The position numbers and the translations under genes were made by a program. The notes below the pieces were generated by a model. That model was given only the letters and a program-made list of their open reading frames with translations. It was not told where the DNA came from and did not search any database. Source: JAMDEO01 sp963775295 (GTDB lineage: Bacteria > Actinomycetota > Thermoleophilia > RBG-16-64-13). Taken from it: a DNA stretch of 64,000 bases. Every line of letters starts with the position of its first letter. The stretch's first letter is position 1. Positions 17,834-26,789 of this stretch are shown piece after piece. The DNA is taken from contig CAVZIK010000006.1 of NCBI GenBank assembly GCA_963775295.1, positions 62,001-126,000 of the forward strand. The letters run 5' to 3'.

Positions 17834-19122
17834 GGTGGCACCTCGGCCTCGAGGGCCTCGACGGCGAGAAGGGCGGCGGCCTCCAACAGTCGCCGGGCCT
17901 CTTCCTCGCTTGGAGGCGCACATCGTCGCAGAAGATCGACGGGGGAAGTGGGGGTCATCGCCTCTCTCAACCGCGTCAGGCCGGTTGGATCCTCGCGCAA
18001 ATTTTCGGCGTGCGCCAGCAGGCTGGAAGTGAAGTCGTCGCGCGCCCTCACCACATCGAGATCAATTTCCGCGGTCGTGCGATCGCGGAGATCCTCCCAC
18101 CACATTGGCGGATCCATGCCGGCAAATGTGTCTCTCAGATCGCGGAGCAGTTCATCCCGCGCTCCGGGCATGGTCAGGTCGGCGTGTTGGGAGCCGCGTC
18201 CGCGAACCGTCGCCCGCAATAGAAGGGCGCGCTCCGGCTCCGCTTCTCGCAGCTGGAGCGCGCCTCGGACCAGCTCGCTCCGGAGTCCGGCCAGATCGGC
18301 CCCGTCAGCAAGTTCGCAGAGATCCATGTCCAAGGTAACAAAACGCACCGAGTCGGTGGCCAGGAACTGCACTGAACACACGTCGAGGCCCTCGACCTCA
18401 ACCAGCATCACACCTTTGGCCCCGAGTTCGGCCGGTTTTACACTCCGTCCCTGAGTATTTCCTGGGTAGACCACCCATGGGCTCCGCTCCCTCAGAATCG
18501 CCGCACGGTGGACGTGCCCCAGCGCCCAATAATCGATGGCCGCGGCCGACAGGTCGGCGAGAGAACACGGGCTGTATGACGAATGCTCGGGTTGGTCCCC
18601 GACACTGCAGTGAAGCAGGCCGATTCGCAGCCCGGCCCTGCCGTCCCTTCCAGCCCCCCGCGGAAAGCGGAGGGCCAGGTTCTCGGTCACCTCTCGTCGA
18701 CCATAGCTGAGCCCGTAGACCGTGGCAAGGCGCACGCCATCCACCTCCACCGGTGACTCCTCCGCCACTTCCCCGGCGCCGAACACCGTGACCTCGGCCG
18801 GCCACTCCCGTATGGCCGACCATCCGCCCAGCGGATCGTGATTGCCATGAACGATGAAGCTCTTGATGCCGTGCTCGGCTAGGAGTTCCAGGCCCCGGAG
18901 CAGCCGCATCTGCGCGCGGACCCCGCGCTGCTCGCCATCGTAGAGATCGCCCGCCAGCAGAACGAAGGCCACCTCGTTCTCGAGAGCCGCGGCCACCACG
19001 CGGTCGAAGGCGCGGAGGGACGCGTCGCGCAACAACGTCGCCATCTCCTGCGACACCCGAGCCAACCCCTGGAATGGTGTATCCAGGTGAAGATCGGCTG
19101 CATGTATGAAACGAAACCCCAT
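17824..19122 (-). CDS. YhaO-like (SbcD/Mre11-type) metallophosphoesterase
   Basis: 432 residues. The two-metal phosphoesterase motifs are in order: FIHAADLHLDTPF, LAGDLYDGE, VHGNHDPLGG and LGHVHRA. This is the nuclease partner of the YhaN-like ATPase that overlaps it by 10 bases. The C-terminal 150 residues probably bind the coiled-coil base. ATG at 19122 follows GGGGAG; upstream codons on the same frame have no family similarity. It is divergent from guaB. Confidence 0.9.
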   Translation of the reverse strand: MGFRFIHAADLHLDTPFQGLARVSQEMATLLRDASLRAFDRVVAAALENEVAFVLLAGDLYDGEQRGVRAQMRLLRGLELLAEHGIKSFIVHGNHDPLGGWSAIREWPAEVTVFGAGEVAEESPVEVDGVRLATVYGLSYGRREVTENLALRFPRGAGRDGRAGLRIGLLHCSVGDQPEHSSYSPCSLADLSAAAIDYWALGHVHRAAILRERSPWVVYPGNTQGRSVKPAELGAKGVMLVEVEGLDVCSVQFLATDSVRFVTLDMDLCELADGADLAGLRSELVRGALQLREAEPERALLLRATVRGRGSQHADLTMPGARDELLRDLRDTFAGMDPPMWWEDLRDRTTAEIDLDVVRARDDFTSSLLAHAENLREDPTGLTRLREAMTPTSPVDLLRRCAPPSEEEARRLLEAAALLAVEALEAEVPPCA

Positions 19123-19229
19123 CGCACTCCCCGCGGAAGGCTCGACGCTCCTCCTTACTATAGCGGTGCCGGCGGACAAACGACGCCCTCTCTCCTCTCT
19201 CCGCGGGTCTGATGCAATCACGCCCACTT

Positions 19230-19238
19230 TGCTAGAAT
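19230..19238 (+). promoter_or_regulatory. Extended -10 promoter of guaB
   Basis: TGCTAGAAT, an extended -10 (TGn plus TAGAAT), 21 bases upstream of the guaB start. The transcript would begin near 19245, just before AAGGAGGT. Confidence 0.65.
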
Positions 19239-19259
19239 CAAAAATAAAGGAGGTCCGGC

Positions 19260-20741
19260 GTGATCGACTGGGATCGCAAAATCGCGGGCGAGGGCCTGAG
19301 TTTTGACGACATCCTTCTGATCCCCGCGGAATCGGGGGTCCTTCCCAAAGAGACAGATGTGCGAGGTCGCTTGACAAGCAAGATCGGCCTCAACATACCC
19401 CTCCTCTCGGCAGCCATGGATACTGTCTCCGAGACAGCTCTGGCCATTTCGTTGGCCCGGGAGGGCGGCCTCACCATCATCCACAAGAACCAGCCGATAG
19501 ATCGGCAGGCCGAGATGGTGCGCAAGGTGAAGAGGAGCGAGGCCGGGATGATCGTCGACCCGATTACGCTGCCGCTCACGTCCACGTACGGCGAGGCCGA
19601 AGGGCTCATGAGGGAGTACCGCATCTCGGGCGTTCCCATCGTTCATCCGGATGGCAAGCTGGCGGGAATCGTCACCAACCGGGACACGCGGTTCGAGACC
19701 GATCTTTCAAAGCCCATAACCAGCCTGATGACGTCGGACCACTTGGTGACGGTGCCGGTGGGCACCACCCTCGATCAAGCCATTGAGCAGTTCAAGATCC
19801 ACAAGATCGAGAAGCTCCTGGTCGTCGACGACGACTTCAAGCTTCGCGGTCTCATCACGATCAAAGACATCACCAAGATGATCGAGTTCCCCAACTCGTG
19901 CAAGGACGAACTGGGCCGGTTGCGAGTAGGCGCAGCGGTGGGCGTAGCCAAAGACACCGACGCCAGGGTAGAAGCCCTCGTCGAGGCGCAGACCGACATC
20001 ATCTGCATAGACACCGCCCACGGACACTCCCGCGGCGTCCTCAACGCCGTGGCGGCTATTCGTGAACGCTATCCACAGATCCAACTCATGGCAGGAAACG
20101 TCGCCACGGCAGAGGGCACGAGAGCGCTCATCGAGCGCGGGGTCGACTGCGTCAAAGTGGGCATTGGGCCTGGTTCCATCTGCACCACCCGCGTCGTCAC
20201 CGGCTGCGGAGTGCCCCAGATCACAGCCGTCTCGACCTGTGCCGCAGAAGCCTACAAGTACGGCATCCCCATAGTCGCCGACGGCGGCATCCGCTACTCG
20301 GGCGACGTGGTCAAGGCTCTGGCGGCCGGGGCCCATAGCGTGATGATCGGCTCTTTGTTTGCGGGAACCACGGAGAGCCCCGGAGAGCGCGTGCTCTGGG
20401 AGGGCCGAAGCTACAAGGTATACAGGGCCATGGGCTCCGTGGGAGCGATGAGCGTCGGGCACAGTGCCGACCGCTATTTCCAGGAAGACCAGAAGAAACT
20501 CGTTCCAGAGGGCATCGAAGGCATGGTTCCCCACAAGGGTCCCTTATCCGACGTGGTCTACCAATTGGTCGGCGGTCTGCGTGCGGGGATGGGCTACACC
20601 GGATCGGGAAGTATCGAGGAACTGCACAAGAAGGCGCGGTTCTTACGCATTTCTCCCGCCGGTCTGGCCGAGAGCCATCCCCACGACGTGCAGATCACCA
20701 AGGAAGCACCCAACTACGAGCGGCGGCTGCCTTTCTCCTAG
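19260..20741 (+). CDS. guaB: IMP dehydrogenase
   Basis: NAD-dependent oxidation of IMP to XMP, the committed step of GMP synthesis. 493 residues: N-terminal barrel half (FDDILLIPAESGVLP), two CBS domains (about 95-215), catalytic loop GIGPGSICTTRVVTG with the active cysteine, and the YRAMGSVGAM flap. The GTG start follows a perfect AAGGAGGT seven bases upstream. It is the only long gene on this strand, with its own promoter, and converges on recO. Confidence 0.98.
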   Translation: MIDWDRKIAGEGLSFDDILLIPAESGVLPKETDVRGRLTSKIGLNIPLLSAAMDTVSETALAISLAREGGLTIIHKNQPIDRQAEMVRKVKRSEAGMIVDPITLPLTSTYGEAEGLMREYRISGVPIVHPDGKLAGIVTNRDTRFETDLSKPITSLMTSDHLVTVPVGTTLDQAIEQFKIHKIEKLLVVDDDFKLRGLITIKDITKMIEFPNSCKDELGRLRVGAAVGVAKDTDARVEALVEAQTDIICIDTAHGHSRGVLNAVAAIRERYPQIQLMAGNVATAEGTRALIERGVDCVKVGIGPGSICTTRVVTGCGVPQITAVSTCAAEAYKYGIPIVADGGIRYSGDVVKALAAGAHSVMIGSLFAGTTESPGERVLWEGRSYKVYRAMGSVGAMSVGHSADRYFQEDQKKLVPEGIEGMVPHKGPLSDVVYQLVGGLRAGMGYTGSGSIEELHKKARFLRISPAGLAESHPHDVQITKEAPNYERRLPFS

Positions 20742-20766
20742 ATAGCGTCCTACGGGGCTACTGCTC

Positions 20767-20782
20767 CACTGCGTTTGCAGTG
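20767..20782. terminator. Small hairpin between guaB and recO
   Basis: CACTGC, loop GTTT, GCAGTG, in the convergent gap. No T run follows on either strand, so it is at best a weak bidirectional terminator. Confidence 0.25.
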
Positions 20783-20834
20783 ATGTGTGCGGTAACCCCG
20801 TGGGCTCTGCTTGTGACTCGGGAAACGCCCGGTG

Positions 20835-21551
20835 TCAGTGGCCATGGTAGGCCAGCGTCTGCGACACCACTTGCTCGACTTCCGTCACCGCACGGCGGTC
20901 GAGCTTTAGTCCGTCCACTTCGGCGAGTGGGCTGTCCAGCAGCGTGCGCAAGGTCGCCAGCGCACCCGGGGTGAGTGCGAAGCACGATTGGGAGCCTGTG
21001 ACCGCGCATGTCTCGCAGACCAATCCTCCCAGGGATGCTGAGAAGCCGAAAGGCCGCTCCTGGTCGCCGCATATCGCGCAGCCCGAGGTCGCGGGGGCGT
21101 AGCCGAGAAGGGCCAGCAGTTTCAGCCGAGTGGCAAGGATCACGCTCGAGGCGGCTTCCGCATCTGGGGCCTCCGCCAGCCGAGAGATGCCCCGAGCCAA
21201 TAGGTTGAAGGCTTGAACATGCCCCTCCTCTTCCGGGAAGAGATGACGGACCGCGCTGAGAAGGCGCGCGCCCTCTTCCATCCTGAACAGCTCGTCCCTC
21301 ACGCCCTGGAAGGTCCGAAGCGTCTCCACACCGACTACGGTGTAGAGCCCTCGCCCGGCGTAGAGACTGACCCGCACCAAGCTGAAAGGCTCAAGCCGCC
21401 CGCCCGTCTTGGATTTGGTGCGACGCACCCCTTTGGCGATGGCACCGAGCCGTCCGCGGTCGCGTGTGTAGAGCGTGAGGATGCGATCGGCCTCACTGTA
21501 TCGCATGGAACCGATGACGAGCGCTTCGGTGGTCAGGAACCGGGATCCCAT
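20835..21551 (-). CDS. recO: DNA repair protein RecO
   Basis: Recombination mediator of the RecFOR pathway. 238 residues: an N-terminal OB fold (TEALVIGSMRYSEADRILTL) and a C-terminal helical domain with a zinc-binding CAIC..CETC cluster. Length fits the family. GAGGGAC precedes the ATG. It lies downstream of the ybeY/dgkA/cdd-like cluster, its normal neighbourhood in Gram-positive genomes, although era, usually between, is absent here. Confidence 0.95.
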   Translation of the reverse strand: MGSRFLTTEALVIGSMRYSEADRILTLYTRDRGRLGAIAKGVRRTKSKTGGRLEPFSLVRVSLYAGRGLYTVVGVETLRTFQGVRDELFRMEEGARLLSAVRHLFPEEEGHVQAFNLLARGISRLAEAPDAEAASSVILATRLKLLALLGYAPATSGCAICGDQERPFGFSASLGGLVCETCAVTGSQSCFALTPGALATLRTLLDSPLAEVDGLKLDRRAVTEVEQVVSQTLAYHGH

Positions 21552-21608
21552 GTCCCTCGATCTCGCGGCTGAAGACTCAAGGCTTCACGACAGGGAGAGG
21601 CCCGCAGC

Positions 21609-22304
21609 CTAGTCTCGGTCGGCGGAGAACTCCTTGATGATATCCACCGCGTGAGACGTGCCGATACGAGCGGCGCCGGCGTTGATCATGAGTTCTGCGT
21701 CCTCGGCCGTCCTGATGCCTCCGGAGGCGTCGACCCCCACGCTCTCGGGGAGAAGGTCACGGAACAACTCCACATCTTTGGCGGTCGCCCCACCGGGAGC
21801 TTTACCCGTGGACGTCTTGATGAAATCGGCTCCGGAGTCCTCCACTATCTTGCAGACGAGGCGCTTGAGCTTATCATCCAGGTAGTAGGCCTCGACGTTG
21901 GCCTTGACGAGCACCAAGCCCCTACCGGTGTTCACGCTGGTCATGCGCACGTTGCGGACAACACTGCGCAACTCGTCGCGAACGTACCGAAAATCGCCCG
22001 AGAGCATGGCGGGGATGTTCAGAACCACGTCGAGTTCGTCGGCACCCAGAGCCACAGCCTGCTCGGCTCCCATGACCTTGGTCCTCTGTGAATCGGCTCC
22101 ATAGGGGAAGGAGACGACGGTCCCGACCTTCACGTCGTAGCCCTGAAGTAGCTGCCGCGCGACCGGAACACAGTAAGGAAGAACGCATATCGAAGCGAAA
22201 TGATATGAGATGGCGTCACGGCACAACGCTTCAACAGCGGTCACCGTGCTCGTTGCCTCGATAAGAGTGCTGTCGATCGTCTTGGCTAGTTCTTCTATTC
22301 TCAC
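21609..22304 (-). CDS. deoC: Deoxyribose-phosphate aldolase
   Basis: Cleaves 2-deoxyribose-5-phosphate to glyceraldehyde-3-phosphate and acetaldehyde. 231 residues; the Schiff-base lysine is in DFIKTSTGK near residue 158, with the partner aspartate in DELDVVLNI and the second lysine in LVLVKANVE. The start is GTG, with GGAGACGAGG just upstream. It follows the GNAT gene by 30 bases in the same operon. Confidence 0.96.
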   Translation of the reverse strand: MRIEELAKTIDSTLIEATSTVTAVEALCRDAISYHFASICVLPYCVPVARQLLQGYDVKVGTVVSFPYGADSQRTKVMGAEQAVALGADELDVVLNIPAMLSGDFRYVRDELRSVVRNVRMTSVNTGRGLVLVKANVEAYYLDDKLKRLVCKIVEDSGADFIKTSTGKAPGGATAKDVELFRDLLPESVGVDASGGIRTAEDAELMINAGAARIGTSHAVDIIKEFSADRD

Positions 22305-22334
22305 GGCGTCCTCGTCTCCTTCGTAGGCCTACTA

Positions 22335-22835
22335 TCATACACTGCCTGGCAAGCCTCCCTCCGCAAACCGCCACCGCAGGATATATCGATCCTCTCCCTC
22401 GCCGTAGAAATCGGGAACGAACGCATCCTCGACAAATCCTGCGCTCTTGTAGAGGTTCATCGCCCTGAAGTTTTCGGGTGCGACCGTTAGGAGCAGTCCT
22501 TCTACCCCCATTCCGAGACACTCTCCGGCCACAGTCTCCAGCAGTCGCCGGCCCAGCCCCATACCCTGCCACGCAGGCCGCACGTAGAAGCCCACCACGT
22601 AGCAGAAGCTCGGTTCGTCTAGAACCCGCATAAGCTGGCACGCCCCGACCATATCGTTGTCGCTGAGCGCGAGGAACACAGCTCCAGCCTCGGCCAGAAC
22701 GGCGAGGTCATAGTTCCGCAGCCCGGCCGGCCCGAAGGCTTCGTGATCGTGCGCCTCGAGCACAGCGAGTGTCCGATGGTCCGGAAGCCGTAGCCGGGTG
22801 AGATTGAGCGGCGGGACCCCGCCCGAAAGGGTCAT
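22335..22835 (-). CDS. GNAT-family N-acetyltransferase
   Basis: 166 residues with the acetyl-CoA loop RPAWQGMGLGRRLLE and the closing VAPENFRAMNLYKSAGF. The substrate is unknown. Its start overlaps the cytidine-deaminase-like gene as ATGA. Nothing in the sequence points to RimI or any named member. Confidence 0.9.
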   Translation of the reverse strand: MTLSGGVPPLNLTRLRLPDHRTLAVLEAHDHEAFGPAGLRNYDLAVLAEAGAVFLALSDNDMVGACQLMRVLDEPSFCYVVGFYVRPAWQGMGLGRRLLETVAGECLGMGVEGLLLTVAPENFRAMNLYKSAGFVEDAFVPDFYGEGEDRYILRWRFAEGGLPGSV

Positions 22836-23218
22836 GGCTTCTCACCAAGCGCGGATATGGGGACGAATACCCAGCGCCCTAGTTGCTTGATCAACAGGGG
22901 CAGTTCCGGATCGACGGCGGCAAGTTCGCGCAAACACTCGGGGCAGGGAACGACGCTATCGGAGGGAAGATTCAGCGCGAGCGCCGCCGCGTCGATGTCA
23001 CCACCACCCGCCGCTCCGTGTTCAGTCAGAGCCGACGCGGCGGCATGGCATCCGCCGGAGGAAATATCCCCTGCCGAACAACCTGTGAAGATCGCCCCGC
23101 TCTCGGTGAGCAATGCCACGGCTTCCACCGCGTGGTCCGACAAACCGGGAGCCGGCAGCGCATCCTTGGCCGCGTCTATGAGCCGGCCCAGTTGAGGAGA
23201 CAGCTGGTCTTCGCGCAA
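22832..23218 (-). CDS. Degenerate cytidine-deaminase-like protein
   Basis: 128 residues, cytidine-deaminase size. The PCPECLREL block matches the PCxxC zinc motif, and GGCHAAASAL matches the CAE motif, but the catalytic Glu is replaced (CAE becomes CHA) and the substrate-binding NxE (GCNIEN in Bacillus Cdd) is GCSAGD. The zinc cysteines are kept. It lies exactly where cdd sits in the ybeY-dgkA-cdd-recO cluster. It may be a zinc-binding non-enzyme or have an altered reaction. Start as GTG/ATG at 23218. Confidence 0.7.
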   Translation of the reverse strand: MREDQLSPQLGRLIDAAKDALPAPGLSDHAVEAVALLTESGAIFTGCSAGDISSGGCHAAASALTEHGAAGGGDIDAAALALNLPSDSVVPCPECLRELAAVDPELPLLIKQLGRWVFVPISALGEKP

Positions 23219-23235
23219 TCGTCACCCTCCCGCCG

Positions 23236-23994
23236 TCAGAACCACAACTGGAATATAAGCATCGTGACCACTATCCCCAGGATGGCCCCCAGTACAACCT
23301 CAAGAAGAGAGTGTATTCCCGTCTCCACCCGGGACTGCGCCACAAGAACGGCCATTATGAAGGTAACGGCGCTCACCAGCAAACCGCCGCTAACCGAGGC
23401 GGTGACAAAGGTCACGGCAGTCCATCCGGCGAACGCCAGCGCGGCATGCCCCGACGGCAGCCCGCCCGAGAGCAAAAAGATCCGCCCCTGCGCGGCTTTC
23501 ACGGCTATCACTGCGATCACCACGACCGCGAGAGCGACGAAGGTGAGATGGGTGGGTGACCGGCGGACGGCGGAGACCAAGTCCAGAGAGAGGCCGGACA
23601 CTTTGTCGGAGAAGACGAGATACGCCACCGCCAAGGCATTGATCGCGGCTATCAAGACAGCGCCCGCGGACACGTCCTTTGCGATCTTCGCCCGCGGATC
23701 GAACTCGTCCGTGATGATGTCGACCACGGCCTCCACGGCCGTGTTGATCATCTCGGCGATAAGCACAAGACAAATGGTGGCGATCACGACCACCAGTTCG
23801 AGTCGAGAAACATTGACGAAAAGGCTCGCTATGAGAACCAGGAAGGCCACCGCGAAGTGGATCTTCATGTTGCGCTGATGGCGCACCGCGTGCACGAGCC
23901 CCTGGAAGGCGTGATTGAAGCTCTGCAGTAATGTGGTTTGCCGACGTTTGGGCGTCATCGAGCGAGCCTGAAGGTCCCTAGCCCCATCAATCAC
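23236..23994 (-). CDS. Undecaprenol kinase (DgkA-type) fused to PAP2 phosphatase
   Basis: 252 residues, membrane protein. Residues about 20-135 are a DgkA-family kinase (EMINTAVEAVVD and KIAKDVSAGAVL, the family signature). Residues about 140-250 carry PAP2 phosphatase motifs: PSGH, and SRVETGIHSLLE as motif III with Glu in place of the usual Asp. The N-half should phosphorylate undecaprenol and the C-half may dephosphorylate a lipid (pyro)phosphate. The start is uncertain: GTG at 23994 (overlapping ybeY) or ATG at 23958, neither with a clear ribosome binding site. Confidence 0.85.
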   Translation of the reverse strand: MIDGARDLQARSMTPKRRQTTLLQSFNHAFQGLVHAVRHQRNMKIHFAVAFLVLIASLFVNVSRLELVVVIATICLVLIAEMINTAVEAVVDIITDEFDPRAKIAKDVSAGAVLIAAINALAVAYLVFSDKVSGLSLDLVSAVRRSPTHLTFVALAVVVIAVIAVKAAQGRIFLLSGGLPSGHAALAFAGWTAVTFVTASVSGGLLVSAVTFIMAVLVAQSRVETGIHSLLEVVLGAILGIVVTMLIFQLWF

Positions 23995-24490
23995 CCTCGG
24001 CGCAAAAGAGAGGCGCGCCCACGCTCGCCGGTCCGGCCAGAAGCGCCTGTTCGCGCTCTCTCATCTCGCCCTCGTCCACCTCGTGATCGTACCCGAGCAG
24101 GTGAAGCAGTCCATGCACGATGGTCCAGGCTAGCTGCCGGTCCACCTCATTGTCGTCTTCTGCCGCGTATCGACGGACGACCTCGGGACACACGACCAAC
24201 TCTCCCAATTCTCGCGGAGTACTCTGTCCGCCGGGGCCAGGGTTGTTTGCTGCGTCGTCGCCCGGCCAGTCCCCGACGCCGACTTCTTCGGTGAACGAAA
24301 GTACGTCGGTGGATTCGGCCAACCCGCGATAGCGCAGGTTCAGGTCGGCGATAACCGATTCTTCCACAAGGACGACCGTGAGGGCGCCTCCAGTAGCTTC
24401 GGCATCAAGCACGGCCCCCACGAGAGCACTCACGGCTTCCGAAGAGACGCCCCAAGGGCCCTCATTCAGTACGTCGACGAAATGCGCCAT
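23987..24490 (-). CDS. ybeY: Endoribonuclease / rRNA maturation factor YbeY
   Basis: 167 residues with the zinc motif HGLLHLLGYDH near 126-136. It takes part in 16S rRNA 3'-end maturation and ribosome quality control. The start ATG shares its A with the pgpH TAA stop (TAATG), so the genes are tightly coupled. The phoH-pgpH-ybeY-dgkA order is typical for Gram-positive bacteria. Confidence 0.95.
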   Translation of the reverse strand: MAHFVDVLNEGPWGVSSEAVSALVGAVLDAEATGGALTVVLVEESVIADLNLRYRGLAESTDVLSFTEEVGVGDWPGDDAANNPGPGGQSTPRELGELVVCPEVVRRYAAEDDNEVDRQLAWTIVHGLLHLLGYDHEVDEGEMREREQALLAGPASVGAPLFCAEGD

Positions 24491-26775
24491 TATCGGTCGC
24501 TCGGGGGCGCACCACCGGATTCCGGCCCGTCGCCTGGAGGCTCGGGTTTGCGCGTCTTGAGGGCCGCGGCGCTGGGAGGCACACGGAGCCGCGACTGTGG
24601 CGGCGGCACCGGCCCGCCTGGCAGATCGACGAGATGGACGGGACCTGCTTCACCATTGCTTGCGGGAACCGGCCTGCGCTCGTGTTGATCGTTTCTCTCA
24701 GGGTAGCTAATGCGGTGCCCGACCAAGCCTCTGAGGCTGATATCGAACGACTCCTGGATCTTGTGAAGATCCCCCAGGGTCAGATCCGACTCGTCGAGCT
24801 GACCATCCTGGATCCTCTGCTTGAACACTTCCTGAATGACGCCCTGAATTTTGCGACGGGTAGGATTCTGGACGGCCCTTACGGCCGCTTCCGTACCGTC
24901 GGCCAGCATGATGATGGCGGCTTCCTTGGAATGCGGCTTCTCTTCCTCGTAGCGGTAGTTTTCCTCTTCCACCGGCTCCCGTGAGACTTCCTGCGCCTTG
25001 TGATAGAAGAAGGCCATGACGGAGGTACCGTGGTGCTGCTTGATGATGTCGATGACCGGCGCCGGCAGGCCGTGGAGCTTGGCGAGATGCTCGCCGTCGC
25101 GGACGTGCGCGGAGATGGCCAGCTTGGAGAGGTTCGGGCTCAAACGATCGTGAGGGTTGTCCACATAGATCTGGTTTTCGACGAAATACTCCGGACGGAT
25201 GGTCTTGCCGATATCGTGGTAATAGGCGCCCACTCGGGCCAGAAGTGGATCTGCTCCAATGGCCTCCGCCGCTGCCTCCGCTAGATTCCCCATGAGGATG
25301 CTGTGGTTGTAGGTACCAGGCGCGACCTGCAGCAGCTTCTTCAGCAGGGGCTGCGCCGGATTGGCCAGCTCCAAGAGCCGAAGAGGCGTGGTCAGACTGA
25401 ACACAAGGTCGAGAATTAGCAGCAGGAGCACCGTCAACACCCAGGCCAACAGACCCTGGGCAAGCCCCCACACGCTCAGACGAAGCACCGTACCAAGCCC
25501 GCTCTCGCGAAAAAGCTCAACAGAAAAGGTGGCGAAGGCGGCGATCAGCATGACCAAGGCTCCCGCGCCGAGAAGTGCGGCCCGTTGCACGACCCGGGAC
25601 ACGAGGTAAGCCGCAAGTGCTCCCACGATGAGCGTGGTTAATGCATAGCGCATCTGCAGGTCCGTCAGCAACCCCACGTTGAGCGACATCAAGGCCACCA
25701 TGAGGAAGGCGCTGCGCGAGTTCAGAATGATGGCCACCACCATGCCCAAGCCCGCCGCGGGGATGAGATAGGGCGACAGCGGATGCAGGATCAACAGCCG
25801 GGCCACAACGGTGAAACCCAGCATGAGACTTACGAGCGCCAACAGCATGATATTTGCCAAACCTGCGGATTTGTTGAACCGATGCAGCAAGCGGAAAAGG
25901 ACCGTTGCTTCCAGCAGGCAGACGAGAAAGATGCCGAGCCAGACCTTCCACCCGGATCGCGTCTGAGTGATTCCTAGCGCTGTAAGCACAAGCGCCGTCC
26001 GCGCGGTAATGACATCGCCTTTCTTCACTACCTGCTGACCTTTGGGGACGGCAATGGCCACAGGCGCGACTTCATTCATCGCAGCCTGCCTGCGAGCGAG
26101 AGTCTGCTCTTGGTCGATCACTTGGTTGGGCCGAATGAATCCGGCGGCGACCTCATAGACCGCCGTCGACGCGTCGGGCGAGATGGTCAGAGCATTCACA
26201 ATCGAGCGAAGCTTCTGTTTGGCGGCGTCCAAACTGGAGCTGGTGATCTGGAGAGCGAACACCGGCCTCAGCGCACCCACCGCCTGCTTCAGAACGAGGT
26301 CATATGAGTCCGGGGTGGCTGTAAGCAGAAATACCAGGGTTGCCTCCGAGACCGTCGCCGGGGCAGCCGCCTTGAGTTGAGACACCGCCTCCTGCTGCGA
26401 GAGAGAGTTGCCGACTTCTGGGCGCAGACGATCTGCGACGGCGAAGAATGACTCCAAGTCCGCGGTCGCTCCGGCAAGGGCTCGGGGGTCCGGAGCATAT
26501 ACCGGTTCAACGAGCCCCCCCACATAGGACTTGAGATCCTGCGTCGACTGGGCATCGAGGACGGTGACGCTTTCAGAGGCGATAACGCTTCGCGAGGCCG
26601 TCTTTCCTGGCTCGAACCCGTACAGCCACGGCATGTAGGCCGTCGCGATGATGAGCGTGAGACCCAGCACGAGACAGCCGAAGAGCACGAACGCGAAGCG
26701 GCTCGAGCGGCGCCCGTCTACCCATTCGCGATAGGCCGCGAGACGTTCGCGCATCAAGAAGCGGTACCTTTCCAT
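24490..26775 (-). CDS. pgpH: 7TM-HD cyclic-di-AMP phosphodiesterase PgpH
   Basis: 761 residues. TM1 is near residues 27-50, then the extracytoplasmic 7TMR-HDED domain (about 60-285), a seven-helix membrane block (about 290-490), and a cytoplasmic HD domain with YNHSILMGNLA and YYHDIGKTIRP near 515. It is expected to cleave c-di-AMP to pApA. The C-terminal 70 residues are rich in Pro and charged residues. It lies between phoH and ybeY. Confidence 0.93.
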   Translation of the reverse strand: MERYRFLMRERLAAYREWVDGRRSSRFAFVLFGCLVLGLTLIIATAYMPWLYGFEPGKTASRSVIASESVTVLDAQSTQDLKSYVGGLVEPVYAPDPRALAGATADLESFFAVADRLRPEVGNSLSQQEAVSQLKAAAPATVSEATLVFLLTATPDSYDLVLKQAVGALRPVFALQITSSSLDAAKQKLRSIVNALTISPDASTAVYEVAAGFIRPNQVIDQEQTLARRQAAMNEVAPVAIAVPKGQQVVKKGDVITARTALVLTALGITQTRSGWKVWLGIFLVCLLEATVLFRLLHRFNKSAGLANIMLLALVSLMLGFTVVARLLILHPLSPYLIPAAGLGMVVAIILNSRSAFLMVALMSLNVGLLTDLQMRYALTTLIVGALAAYLVSRVVQRAALLGAGALVMLIAAFATFSVELFRESGLGTVLRLSVWGLAQGLLAWVLTVLLLLILDLVFSLTTPLRLLELANPAQPLLKKLLQVAPGTYNHSILMGNLAEAAAEAIGADPLLARVGAYYHDIGKTIRPEYFVENQIYVDNPHDRLSPNLSKLAISAHVRDGEHLAKLHGLPAPVIDIIKQHHGTSVMAFFYHKAQEVSREPVEEENYRYEEEKPHSKEAAIIMLADGTEAAVRAVQNPTRRKIQGVIQEVFKQRIQDGQLDESDLTLGDLHKIQESFDISLRGLVGHRISYPERNDQHERRPVPASNGEAGPVHLVDLPGGPVPPPQSRLRVPPSAAALKTRKPEPPGDGPESGGAPPSDR

Positions 26776-26789
26776 GGATGGATTCTCGC

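Noticed and set aside
14606..19122. Anti-phage defence system reading of the ATPase/phosphoesterase pair
   Set aside because: The pair fits housekeeping YhaN/YhaO proteins and is surrounded by core genes, with no mobile features.
22334..22339. TATGAT as a possible deoC promoter
   Set aside because: It overlaps the GNAT stop, has no -35, and deoC is likely co-transcribed with the upstream genes; kept out for weak support.
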